Shown: positions 25,688 through 35,500 of the stretch, piece by piece
Position numbering within the stretch: the first letter of the stretch is position 1
Layout: each line of letters starts with the position of its first letter
Assembly: GCA_018268075.1 (NCBI GenBank)
Contig: JAFDXH010000062.1
Span: forward strand, 1-52,036
Reading direction: 5' to 3'
Length of the DNA: 52,036 nucleotides
Source of the DNA: Bacteroidota bacterium
GTDB lineage: Bacteria > Bacteroidota > Bacteroidia > Chitinophagales > Chitinophagaceae
Made by a program: the position numbers and the translations under genes
The notes under the pieces: generated by a model
Database searches by the model: none
Seen by the model: the letters and a program-made list of their open reading frames with translations, nothing else
What the model was told of the DNA's origin: nothing

Positions 25688-26197
25688 TTAATTATGAGGA
25701 GAATTTTTATCGTTTTTACTATTACCACGGCCACCACCTACCATCTTTACTACGGTGTTTTTTATTACAGAATCAAAAAGAGGTAATTGTTGAGGAGTAC
25801 ATAGCTCTCTTACCTGTTGAAAATAATGAAACATTTGCAAATCCAGTTGTTGCTGAGTCATAGCAATTTTCTCTGCATTGCTGTTTATCATAGAGTCCGA
25901 AATCTGAGGCTGCCAAAGTAGTTTATAAAAATTTTCTTTAGATTTTCTAAGGCTATCAAAAAGTGGCCTTCCTGAAGATCGCTGCTGGCTACGAAGTGCT
26001 GCATACTGATCTAACTGGCTCTGGTTAAAACCTACCTCTTTCTCCAATACTTTTGCCATACTGTTTGGCTCGTGCGAATGTAAGTCGCGCTTAGACGGTG
26101 GGCTGTGCAAAATAAAAAAAACGAGAAGCACCACATCAATAAGAACGAGCATAATAATAAATCCTACAAGTACTTTAAATTTCCGATTTGGTTTCAT
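25688..26197 (-). CDS. Membrane-anchored Spy/CpxP-like protein
   Basis: A 169-residue protein with one N-terminal membrane helix (about residues 8-30, VLVGFIIMLVLIDVVLLVFFIL) and a helical periplasmic part. The part VGFNQSQLDQYAALRSQQ and the late CTPQQLPLFDSVIK carry the two Spy-like Q motifs. This resembles the periplasmic heavy-metal-sensor/CpxP group that sits beside ECF sigma factors. Its ATG shares one base with the stop of the preceding gene (TAATG), so translation is coupled. Confidence 0.65.
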   Translation of the reverse strand: MKPNRKFKVLVGFIIMLVLIDVVLLVFFILHSPPSKRDLHSHEPNSMAKVLEKEVGFNQSQLDQYAALRSQQRSSGRPLFDSLRKSKENFYKLLWQPQISDSMINSNAEKIAMTQQQLDLQMFHYFQQVRELCTPQQLPLFDSVIKNTVVKMVGGGRGNSKNDKNSPHN

Positions 26198-26538
26198 TAT
26201 GGTTTTATGGTTTCATAATCAAATAATGTAGCGCTCACCTGTTTGTATTCATCTGAGGCTGTTTGCTCACTGGCGGTAGCCACTGAATCATTTGTAGAGG
26301 ATGGCTTAAGATATAATACTGTTGCGTTTAAAAAAAGAATAAGAAACAAGCCTGCAAGAACAACTGCGGGTCTTGTAAGCCATGCTGAAACATTCTCCCA
26401 ATAACCTTTTGACGGGTTTGCCTGACGCAGCATTTTAGCTTCCAGTTTTGTATAAAACCAGTCCGGCGCTTTGGCACGCTTAATCCCATCAATGCCGGAA
26501 AAAGCGCTTTCAACTTCTTTTTCAAATTTATTTTTCAT
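26197..26538 (-). CDS. Short single-pass membrane protein, probable anti-sigma factor
   Basis: A 113-residue protein. The cytoplasmic N-terminal part (residues 1-50, with VESAFSGIDGIKRAKAPDWFYTKLEAKM) is followed by one membrane helix (about 53-73, PAVVLAGLFLILFLNATVLYL) and a short outer tail. It follows the sigma gene by 74 bases. Anti-sigma factors of ECF sigmas are usually encoded right there and have this topology, so the role is inferred from context. No zinc-binding HxxxCxxC motif is present. An ECF-like promoter of its own lies in the gap before it. Confidence 0.6.
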   Translation of the reverse strand: MKNKFEKEVESAFSGIDGIKRAKAPDWFYTKLEAKMLRQANPSKGYWENVSAWLTRPAVVLAGLFLILFLNATVLYLKPSSTNDSVATASEQTASDEYKQVSATLFDYETIKP

Positions 26539-26555
26539 AACGGCTGTTTACATTT

Positions 26556-26584
26556 CATTAGACGAACATTTTAATAAAACCCTG
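26556..26584 (-). promoter_or_regulatory. ECF-type promoter before the presumed anti-sigma gene
   Basis: On the minus strand CAGG, 16 bases, then CGTCTAATG, ending 17 bases before the ATG. CGTC is the usual -10 core of ECF promoters, and the same bipartite element with the same spacing stands before the barrel gene at 30103. Shared bases between the two spacers (TTTTAT) strengthen the match. Confidence 0.6.
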
Positions 26585-26612
26585 TGCTATAACTCGATAA
26601 AATTTTAAAAAC

Positions 26613-27188
26613 TCATTCCTTATAAAGGGTGTAATAATTTTTTAGCTGGTTCTGCAAGTTCTTTTTAGCTCTTTGCAAAAGCCCATCTACCGCAGAGCCG
26701 CTCAGGCCAAGTACCTCACCTACTTCATCATACTTTAATCCTTCAATTTTATTAAGTACAAAAGCCACTTTTTGCGTATCCGGCAACTGCTCCAGAGCCT
26801 TGAATAACCGGGCTGCATTCTCTTTGTTTTCCATTTTCACCCCAGGATGCTGAAAGTCTGGTGGTACTGCTATTGTTTTATTATCATCACCATATAAACT
26901 TTTTAAAAATGCAAATCGCTTTTTACTTTTCTTGCTCCTAAGGTAATCAAGGCACTTGCTCACAGTAATGCGATAGAGCCATGTAGAAAACTTAGCTTCT
27001 TCTTTAAAAGAACTGATAGATTCAAAAACCTGAATAAATACCTCCTGAGAAAGATCTTCGGCATCTTCAAAATTTTGAACTATTCCCAGAGATGTATTAA
27101 AAACCATATCCTGCCACTTTTCTACAATCTCTTTAAAAGCCTGCTGGTTTTTTTGTTTCAGTAAACTGACTAATTCATGGTCATCCAA
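26613..27188 (-). CDS. ECF-family RNA polymerase sigma factor
   Basis: A 191-residue sigma-70-family protein with only regions 2 and 4. Region 2 has MVFNTSLGIVQNFEDAEDLSQEVFIQVFESI and FSTWLYRITVSKCLDYLR, which bind core polymerase and the -10 element. Region 4 has PDTQKVAFVLNKIEGLKYDEVGEVLGLSGSAVDGLLQRAKKNL, the helix-turn-helix for the -35. It starts 20 bases after the barrel gene stop, so it is probably co-transcribed with it. Two ECF-like sites in this cluster are its likely targets. Confidence 0.92.
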   Translation of the reverse strand: MDDHELVSLLKQKNQQAFKEIVEKWQDMVFNTSLGIVQNFEDAEDLSQEVFIQVFESISSFKEEAKFSTWLYRITVSKCLDYLRSKKSKKRFAFLKSLYGDDNKTIAVPPDFQHPGVKMENKENAARLFKALEQLPDTQKVAFVLNKIEGLKYDEVGEVLGLSGSAVDGLLQRAKKNLQNQLKNYYTLYKE

Positions 27189-27208
27189 AATTCTATATTT
27201 TTTAAAGA

Positions 27209-30103
27209 CTATAACTGAGGGCCAAAATGACCACCGTCCATAGGGGGTGGGCCACCTGGACCACCGGGGCCGCCCGGCCCGCCAAAGTGTCCACGAAAAT
27301 CTTCTCGATTTTCCTGAGACGCCTTTCCTTTTCCAAAGGTCTTTAATTTATAGGTAAAGGTGAGCATGAAATATTGCTGCAATACCTGATTCCTTACATC
27401 TTGAATGTACGAGTTGGTTATGTTTCGGGTAATACTTTTGTTTTGCTTTAAAAGGTCAAATACCGAGAGCTTCAATTCTCCCATTTGATTTTTGAGAAAT
27501 TTTTGACCAATAGCCGCATTCCAGAGCCAATAATTTGTGTTGAATCCACCGGAAAGACCTTTATAATATTGATTGGAGATATCATTTTGAATGAAGGTTC
27601 CTTTTTTGGTTAAAAAATTAGCAGTCACTCCCGCGCTTTGCTGAAAATAATTGCTATTTGTTGAGTTCAGAATAGAATTGTTTACCCTGTTGATATTTGC
27701 AGAATATGAAACTGTAAAATCTATATATTCACTAATATTACTGGCCACTACTGCACCCAAGTTATAAGTATAATTTTTTGAGAGGTTTTTTACATTATCA
27801 ATTAAACCCGGGAGTTTGGTATAAGAAAATCCTGCATTCAGATTGATATTCGATTTAATAAACTTGAGTGGCATACCAAAAGTAAAAAATGATCTGGCAC
27901 TCAGGTAACCATTAAGGTTTACTGGTTTGGATATTTGTGATCCTTTATACAACGTGATCGTGTTAGATAAAACAGAATCTTTGGTAGCAGTATAAGTAGC
28001 ATTAGACACATAATTATTTTCCTGAGAGAGAAAAATGTTTGCAAAGAAAGATTGCCCCTTTACTGTATTGGTATAATTATATCTTGTAATCAAGCTGTTG
28101 TTCGTTTCCTGCTGCAGGTCGGGATTGCCAGTAGAAAGAAAAAATGGATTAGTATTGTTTATTACATTCTGCAACTGGGTTACGGATGGCGGGTTGACCC
28201 TGCTTCTAAAAATTATCCGAAGATTGCTGCGTGATGAAAGTTTTAGCCTTGCAAAAACATTTCCCAATAAATTGCTGTAAGTATTGTCAATGTGGCTTTC
28301 ATGAGGGAACACCTGATCGCTCTTCAGCTCACTATATTGGTAAGAAAGGCCTGCAGAAATATTATTATCCCGATTTCCAAAACGATAGGTAGCGCCTACA
28401 TTGTGGGTGTTATAAGTATTATCAAATTTATTGCTCAATGAAGTATCCAGATAAGCATACTTATTAGTTGTATTATCATAATTAAGCGTTTCCTGATCTG
28501 CAGAGTTTTTTGAAAAAGACGGGTTATAATTTATCTGTAATTGAGATTGCTTTCCTAACGGCTCTGTATAGACTAAATTAGCGCTATACTGATTGTTATG
28601 ATTTTTTTGATTGGTTAATTGATTGACAGAATCAATCAGTGCAGTGGACTTATAATAAGTATTAATGGCGGTTAAATAATTCTCACCATATTTATCGCTG
28701 AAATTTCCATCAATACCCAAGGAGAGGCTTCTTCCTTTTTTAGCAAACGAATGGCGCAACAATATCTGATTATTTAAACTATTACCATGGGTAGCTCCAT
28801 TAAAATCATTTTCTGTCTGGCTCAGCATGATTTGCCTGTTTATATCCAGAAAATTTGATCCTAAAACATTATTGATAGAATTATTCTTTTGAAAACTTAG
28901 GCCAGAGGTTACCAGCAATGTATTGTTAGAATCAATACGATAGGTAAGCCTAAAATTTACACGGTTATTAAAATTCTTTGAAGTGCTTATTGGGGTATTT
29001 TCATCATAATATGTGCTACTATCTGCTTTAATAATATTTTGCTGACTAATGGATTGAATATTGGATGTATTACTGTTATTGAAAAAATAACTTCCTGTGA
29101 CATCTACTTTTTTACCCCAGGCATCGCTATAATTTATACCAAGCGCATTTGTCTTGGCTATGCCATTCTGCTGGCCTACTGAAAAATTATTTCCTCCACC
29201 TCTGCCTCCACGCTGGCCGCCACCACCACGGTTACCGGCACTGGATACACCCAACAGGTCTTGGGAAGAAAAATTTTGTTGGTTCACATTATTCATAAGC
29301 CCTACCAGAGATATTCTCCGGGCATTATTAAAGAAACTTACATTTCCTCCTGCGCTATAGCGGTCATCTGTACCATAGCCCGCAAACAGGCGGCCAAAAT
29401 TTCCTTGCCTCATATCCTTCTTGGTTACTATGTTAATTGACTTAGTGGTATTACCATCATCAAAGCCAGTAAGCTGCGCCTGATCGCTAAGCTTGTCAAA
29501 AACCTGAATCTTATCAATAACCTCGCTTGGCAGGTTGCGTAAGGTGGCAGTAGCATCATCGCCAAAGAAATCACGTCCATCTACAGTCACCTTTTTTACC
29601 GTTTCGCCCTGGGCAGTAACGGTACCGCTTTTATCAACGGTAATGCCCGGCATCTTTTTTATAAGATCTTCTCCTGTAGCATCAGGGTTTACTTTATATT
29701 GACTGGCAGCCATCTCCAGCGTGTCGTTTTTTACCCTTACCGGGGGCGGGGTGCCACTAATTACAACCGTTGAGAGGGTTTCAGCATTTTTTGCAAAAGC
29801 TATATTACCAAGGGCTATATTTCCCGAAGTTACCTCTATAGCCCTTTTCACTTTACTATAACCCACTGAAGTAACGGTAAGGATATAAGAACCCGTAGGA
29901 ATACCATTTATTACAAATTGCCCTTTGCCATCGGTAACTGTACTGAATGCTGTGGCGGTAGAATCTGGCTTTAAAATTTTAATAGTAGCATTGGGCACCG
30001 GTGATTGATCATTGGCATCTTGAATGGTACCCGAAAGGCGCTGTGCATTTGCCCCTAAAGAAAAAATACCCAATAAGGCAAACAAGCTAAGAATTGATTT
30101 CAT
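27209..30103 (-). CDS. TonB-receptor-like outer-membrane beta-barrel protein with carboxypeptidase-regulatory-like domain
   Basis: A 964-residue protein. A signal peptide covers residues 1-20 (LGANAQ). A carboxypeptidase-regulatory-like beta-sandwich spans about 21-105 (RLSGTIQDANDQSPVPNATIKIL). A plug-like part spans 120-210 with DLIKKMPGITVDKSG and VTVDGRDFFGDDATATLRNLPSEVIDKIQVFD. A large barrel of aromatic strands follows. The C-terminal tail is odd: a Gly/Pro-rich stretch (GGPGGPGGPGG). The layout fits the OMP_b-brl_3 type in Bacteroidota; no TonB box was identified. It leads the ECF unit and has an ECF-like promoter. Confidence 0.85.
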   Translation of the reverse strand: MKSILSLFALLGIFSLGANAQRLSGTIQDANDQSPVPNATIKILKPDSTATAFSTVTDGKGQFVINGIPTGSYILTVTSVGYSKVKRAIEVTSGNIALGNIAFAKNAETLSTVVISGTPPPVRVKNDTLEMAASQYKVNPDATGEDLIKKMPGITVDKSGTVTAQGETVKKVTVDGRDFFGDDATATLRNLPSEVIDKIQVFDKLSDQAQLTGFDDGNTTKSINIVTKKDMRQGNFGRLFAGYGTDDRYSAGGNVSFFNNARRISLVGLMNNVNQQNFSSQDLLGVSSAGNRGGGGQRGGRGGGNNFSVGQQNGIAKTNALGINYSDAWGKKVDVTGSYFFNNSNTSNIQSISQQNIIKADSSTYYDENTPISTSKNFNNRVNFRLTYRIDSNNTLLVTSGLSFQKNNSINNVLGSNFLDINRQIMLSQTENDFNGATHGNSLNNQILLRHSFAKKGRSLSLGIDGNFSDKYGENYLTAINTYYKSTALIDSVNQLTNQKNHNNQYSANLVYTEPLGKQSQLQINYNPSFSKNSADQETLNYDNTTNKYAYLDTSLSNKFDNTYNTHNVGATYRFGNRDNNISAGLSYQYSELKSDQVFPHESHIDNTYSNLLGNVFARLKLSSRSNLRIIFRSRVNPPSVTQLQNVINNTNPFFLSTGNPDLQQETNNSLITRYNYTNTVKGQSFFANIFLSQENNYVSNATYTATKDSVLSNTITLYKGSQISKPVNLNGYLSARSFFTFGMPLKFIKSNINLNAGFSYTKLPGLIDNVKNLSKNYTYNLGAVVASNISEYIDFTVSYSANINRVNNSILNSTNSNYFQQSAGVTANFLTKKGTFIQNDISNQYYKGLSGGFNTNYWLWNAAIGQKFLKNQMGELKLSVFDLLKQNKSITRNITNSYIQDVRNQVLQQYFMLTFTYKLKTFGKGKASQENREDFRGHFGGPGGPGGPGGPPPMDGGHFGPQL

Positions 30104-30120
30104 AAATTGATTTAATTATG

Positions 30121-30149
30121 CATTAGACGCATATTGAAGATAAAACCTG
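30121..30149 (-). promoter_or_regulatory. ECF-type promoter before the outer-membrane barrel gene
   Basis: On the minus strand CAGG, 16 bases, then CGTCTAATG, with the last base 17 bases from the ATG at 30103. Sequence and spacing equal those of the site at 26556-26584. This suggests that the sigma factor encoded inside the unit drives the unit. Confidence 0.6.
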
Positions 30150-30251
30150 CGGGCGCTCAAATATTTTTTTTGCCTTGCAGAAAGGATATTTGAATTTCCT
30201 TAACGAATGTGAAAGCCAATTAAATTATATTGCACACTTAAAAAAAAGAAT

Positions 30252-30761
30252 ATGGATTATAATAAAATTGTATCAGTCTCTGGCCTTTCCGGCCTTTTTG
30301 AAATGCTTTCTTCAAAGGCTGATGGCGCGGTTTTGAAATCACTTGAGGATAATACTACCAAATTTGTAAGCAGTCGCCAGCATAATTTTTCGCACCTTGA
30401 AAGTATAGAGGTATATACCACCAAAGAAAATACCAACCTTGCAGAAGTGTTTGAAGCTATGAAGAAAAGTGAAATAAAAATACCTGACGATAAGGCCACC
30501 TCTAAAGATCTTAAAGCATATTTCGAAAAAGTATTTCCCGGCCTTGATCACGATCGCGTGTACACCAGCGATATGAAAAAAATGGTAAAGTGGTTGAGTA
30601 TTCTTACTAAGAATAAAGTAGAAATTTCTGTAAAAAGTGAGGAAGAAAAAGAAAGCGCAAATGAAGTAAAAAATAAGCCTGCACATACAGACACACACGT
30701 GAAGGATATGAAGCCTCAACAAAAAAATCCGCGCAAAATAGAAAGCAGAGGAGTAAAATAA
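30252..30761 (+). CDS. DUF5606-type protein
   Basis: A 169-residue soluble protein. The first 135 residues start MDYNKIVSVSGLSGLFEMLSS and contain LESIEVYTTKENTNLAEVF and FPGLDHDRVYTSDMKKMVKWL, which I recognise as the Bacteroidota-specific DUF5606 pattern. The last 40 residues are charged and probably disordered. No biochemical role is known to me. It is divergent from the ECF unit and 88 bases before the oligopeptidase gene, with which it may be co-transcribed. Confidence 0.75.
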   Translation: MDYNKIVSVSGLSGLFEMLSSKADGAVLKSLEDNTTKFVSSRQHNFSHLESIEVYTTKENTNLAEVFEAMKKSEIKIPDDKATSKDLKAYFEKVFPGLDHDRVYTSDMKKMVKWLSILTKNKVEISVKSEEEKESANEVKNKPAHTDTHVKDMKPQQKNPRKIESRGVK

Positions 30762-30849
30762 ATAATGCTTTTGCAAAAATTTGTAACAGGTAGTTGGTAT
30801 TTGCCGGCTGCCCTTTCTATTATATTTAACCTATAACTGATAGTTGATT

Positions 30850-32568
30850 ATGCCTGAAGTAAAAAATAAACCAGTCAGGAAATTCCTTCCTGAAAACATT
30901 TCGGTGAGCAGTTGGAATATATTAGAGCCCTTTTTTAAGGATCTGCTGGAAAGGCCTATAAACTCCAAGGCAGCGCTTGAAAAATGGATGCAGGACATGA
31001 GTGAGCTGGAGGCAATGCTGGACGAGGATTTTAACTGGCGGCAAATAAAAATGACCTGCGACACCAATAATAAAGTCCTGGAAGAGTCCTTTAATTTTTT
31101 CTGTACAGAAATTCATCCGCACATACAACCTTATGCATTTGAAATCAATAAAAAACTTGCTGCATCACCCTTTGCCAAAGAGCTAGATCAGCAAAAATAT
31201 TTTACTTACCTGCGTTCTATAAAAAATAGTATTGAACTTTTTCAGGAAAAAAATATTGAATTAAAATCTCAACTCGCCATGATGCAGCAACAATATGGCG
31301 TTATCACCGGAAGGATGAGCATAGAAGTGAATGGTAAAGAATATACACTGCAACAAGCGGCCAAATTTTATGAAAATTCTGACCGGGATTTAAGAAAAGA
31401 AGTTTATTTCAAAGACAACAAACGGCGCCTTCAGGACAAAGATCAGTTAGATAATTTGTTTACAGAATTAGTAACAATAAGAAATCAAGTAGCGCTGAAT
31501 GCAGGGTTCAAAAATTATCGCGACTATAAGTTTCGCGAATTAGGCCGTTTTGATTATACCGAAAAAGATTGCTTTGATTTTCATAATTCCATTCGCGACT
31601 ATACTATTCCATTGATCAATAAAATTTATGAGAAAAAGCGGCAGCGACTAAAACTGGATACACTGCGGCCATGGGATACCTCTGCAGAGCCTGAAGGTAT
31701 TCAGCCCTTAAGGCCTTTCAATACTTCTAAAGAATTGATTGATAAAACAATTGAATGCCTAAATCGTGTAGATCCCTATTTTGGTAATTGTATCAGCGAG
31801 ATGAATGAAAAAAAATTACTTGACCTGGAAAGCAGAAATGGTAAAGCGCCCGGTGGCTACAGCTCCACATTGATGGAAAGCGGCAATTCATTTATTTTTA
31901 TGAACGCTGCAGGGCAAATGCATGATGTAACTACCATGGTGCACGAAGCCGGGCACGCTATTCAAAGTGCATTAACAAGCAAACTGGAGCTCAGCGCCTT
32001 CAAAGATTATCCGATGGAGATAGCAGAAGTAGCCAGCATGACCATGGAACTTTTTAGCATGGATCACTGGGATGTGTTTTTTACAAATGAAGAAGAATTG
32101 AGAAGGGCAAAAGAAAAACAATTAGAAGGCATCATACTCATTTTTCCATGGATAGCGGTGATAGATAAATTTCAGCATTGGATATATGAAAATCCACATC
32201 ATACCATTAAGGAAAGAACAGCAGCATGGATCAGTATTCTATCTGAACTTTCAAATGATGTAATAGACTATTCAGGGTTGGAAGAATTTCGCGAAAATGG
32301 CTGGCAGAAACAGTTGCACCTCTTTGAAGTACCCTTCTATTATATTGAATATGGCATTGCACAGTTGGGCGCATTAGGCCTTTACAAACAATACAAAGAA
32401 GATCCTAAAAAAGCAATTGAAAACTACATCAATGCACTAAGCCTTGGCAGTACCCAAACGCTGCCCGAATTATATAAGGCTGCTGGATTGAAATTTGATT
32501 TTTCAGCAGATTATGTAAAAAGTTTGATGGAATTTTTATCGGGAGAATTACAAAAGCTAAAAGACTGA
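30850..32568 (+). CDS. M3-family oligoendopeptidase (PepF-like)
   Basis: The protein has 572 residues from the ATG at 30850; a TTG two codons upstream is in frame but less likely. The zinc motif is HEAGH at residues 365-369 in TTMVHEAGHAIQS, with the downstream Glu in MEIAEVASMTME. The helical N-terminal region and C-terminal YYIEYGIAQLGALGLYK match the M3 oligoendopeptidase F group. It cleaves short peptides in the cytoplasm; no signal peptide is present. Convergent with recB, stops 8 bases apart. Confidence 0.92.
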   Translation: MPEVKNKPVRKFLPENISVSSWNILEPFFKDLLERPINSKAALEKWMQDMSELEAMLDEDFNWRQIKMTCDTNNKVLEESFNFFCTEIHPHIQPYAFEINKKLAASPFAKELDQQKYFTYLRSIKNSIELFQEKNIELKSQLAMMQQQYGVITGRMSIEVNGKEYTLQQAAKFYENSDRDLRKEVYFKDNKRRLQDKDQLDNLFTELVTIRNQVALNAGFKNYRDYKFRELGRFDYTEKDCFDFHNSIRDYTIPLINKIYEKKRQRLKLDTLRPWDTSAEPEGIQPLRPFNTSKELIDKTIECLNRVDPYFGNCISEMNEKKLLDLESRNGKAPGGYSSTLMESGNSFIFMNAAGQMHDVTTMVHEAGHAIQSALTSKLELSAFKDYPMEIAEVASMTMELFSMDHWDVFFTNEEELRRAKEKQLEGIILIFPWIAVIDKFQHWIYENPHHTIKERTAAWISILSELSNDVIDYSGLEEFRENGWQKQLHLFEVPFYYIEYGIAQLGALGLYKQYKEDPKKAIENYINALSLGSTQTLPELYKAAGLKFDFSADYVKSLMEFLSGELQKLKD

Positions 32569-32575
32569 TTTTTAA

Positions 32576-35500
32576 TTAAACATTCACAGCCTGATAGCTC
32601 AATAATGCTTCCAATTGTTCAATCGTTTTTAATGAAGGCTTTGTAAAAAATACTCCTTCATTTTTTTCGGCACGCATCCCTCTTACAAACAGATAAAATA
32701 CACCACCAAAATTTCTCTGGTAATCAAAATCAGGAAGGCGGCTCTCTAAATACTTTTTGGCAGCCAGAGAATAAATAAGGTATTGAAGATGGTAATTATG
32801 ATCATTCATCGCCTCCTTCAAAGCCTGTACTGTATAATGATCCAAGGTGTCGCCTAAAAATGTAGATTTCCAATCGAGTACAAAATATTGCCTGCCATAT
32901 TCAAAGAACATATCAATTTTACCGTTCATTACACCTTCCATTTCTCTATGCTGTTTCACATTTACTACGATATTTTCATCACCTAAATCAGAAAGTAACT
33001 GAGGGTTAAATTCATTAACCGGAAAATCAAACTCAAGTTCATGAATACGTTTATCAAAATTTATTTCTGTCAAATTAAATTTCAAATCTTCTGCAATCAG
33101 TTCGGCGCCGAGTACATGCATAATTAATTCCAGAATCTTCAATTCATATTTTTCTTTTTGAGACGGGGCAAACCGCCGAATTGCCCTTTCCACTATGCTG
33201 CCCCAATTACTATCGGACGAAAAATTAATGTTCTCAAAAATAAAATGCAGCAGGTTTCCCGTGATGTTCCCCCTTGTCAATTCTTTATAAATAAATTGAT
33301 CATAAATAGTCTTTGAATTACCCGCCGGGGCTCTCAAACGATTTTCTGATTCGGCCGCCAACATGGTATAGCTCATATTGATCCAACTGATATGCTCCAG
33401 TGGCAATAGCTCCAGCGTTAAGGGGTGCCTGCTCGGTTTCTCAATTATACTTTCATAAATGCTGTTATCTGGCAGTTCTATTGGCTTCTTTTTTTCTATT
33501 AAATGTTCTTTAAACTTGCCACTGCTGCTATTTGTGAAATAAGAAAGGGTACTGTTTTTAAATCTGGGATTTTCATTTTTATAAATAAATATTTTGAAAA
33601 CGGCTCTGGTAATCGCCACATACAAAAGTCTTCGATTCTCCTGCTCTACCTGCAATGCCACTATTTCCTTTTGCTCATCAGTGAATTGATTTTTAATACC
33701 TGAAATATATTCAGAGGTATTTTCATCACGATAGCTTGCATCAGAATTTTTATTATCAGTATTAAAATCTAAGAAAGGGGCAAGTACAATGTTGTATTGT
33801 AATCCCTTACTACTGTGAATGGTCACAATCTTTACGGCATCTTCATCATTTTCTATCCGTTGCTCAAGCTCATCGCCTACTGCATCGTCTTGCTCAATAG
33901 CACGCTTTAACCAATCTAATAAATCCAGTGGCGCCAAATTCTGGGTATGCTGCGCACGAAAAAGAAGTTCTGTAAGCTGATATAAATTAGTAATAATGCG
34001 CTCGCCATTTTCAGTATTTTTTTCAAGCAAATGCTTCTGTATGCCAAAATCACTGATAAAATTTTTGATCGCATTATAAATGCCTTCTTTCTCCCAAATA
34101 GCTTTATACTTACTAAAAATGTGCATATTTCTTTCAAAATCCAATTGTAGAATAGTGCTGCTATTATATCCAGTAAAAGATGAAAGTAGTGCGCGATTAA
34201 TATTCTGCCTTGAATTGTTTAAAAATGCTTCCAGCAAATAAAATAATTCCTGAGCTTCGTTTGATGAAAGCACTTTGGCGTCGGTGGTTGTTACGGTAGG
34301 TATATGGTATTTAGCCAAGGTGGATTGAAGCCCAAACCCTTCGCTTTTATTTCTGACAAGAATCCCAATATCTGAAGGCAATATTTTTCTAAGTTGCCCA
34401 CCACTTTTTACTATTTTATAGCTTTCATCTGTAAGAAGTGTAAATACCAATTTGGCTACATCCCTTTGTATATCAGGTTTATTCTTAAAATTATAATCAA
34501 TTGAAATAGGCACACACGCAGCTCCACCAAACATTAAGTTACCTACTTCATTCTTTGCCGGAGAATTTACCGGAAAATAATTTATAGCGTCTTTTCGATC
34601 TTTAAAATAAAAAGTATCAAAGTCTTCTTCAGGCATAAAGAAATTGTTCATTGCCAGAATATAATTTTCCGTTGACCGGTAATTAATATTCATTTCATAA
34701 ATATGCTCTACATCATTATACGCTCTGAAGTAAGTAAAAATATCTGCCTTGCGAAATGAATAGATAGATTGCTTGGGATCGCCAATGTAAAATAAAATAG
34801 TTTTTTCACCATTCTTTTCTGTAGGCTTGCCAAAAGCTTCGTGAAATATTTCGTATTGCAAACGATCTGTATCTTGAAATTCATCAATAAATACGGCCTT
34901 GTATTTTTTCTGTAAAGCACCCACCAGTGCAGCGTTGTGCATAGGCAAGAGCGCGTTGTATAAATTTTCAATAAGGTCGTCATAAGATAGCTGCCCTGTA
35001 TTGATTTTGCGATGGCTTACCCCTTGTGAAATTTCAATGATTGCAACGCAATAAATCTGATTTAAAATGTTTAGAAAAATCTGGTTATATGCTTGTTCCT
35101 GCACTTTACGGTTAGCAATAAGGGTTAAAATATCTTCGAACCCTTGCTGAATGTATCCTGAACCTTCTTTTTCAGAAACGTAGTTTAAGAAACTTTCGTG
35201 GTCGTCAATTATAGGCAGTAAAGACCGCTTAGCATATCCCTTTTGTGAACGCTGTACCAAGTCTGCTTTATTATCAATCAAAAACTTTTCTACAGATTCA
35301 AGATGTTGCTTCCAAACAATTTCACCTCTTTCAATCTCACTAATTGCTTTTTTATAACTGTCTTTTCCTATGGAGTATTTGGCTTCACTATTAAAATGCT
35401 GAAATCGTTTTCCACTTAAATGGTTTTTCAAAATCATCTTAATAGAATCAATACTCAATCCCGATTTTATCAGACTTTTTAATAAGCTCACCGGTATCAC

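Noticed and set aside
29154-29360. Pro-rich plus-strand frame inside the barrel gene
   Set aside because: Antisense shadow of the Gly-rich segment in the barrel protein.
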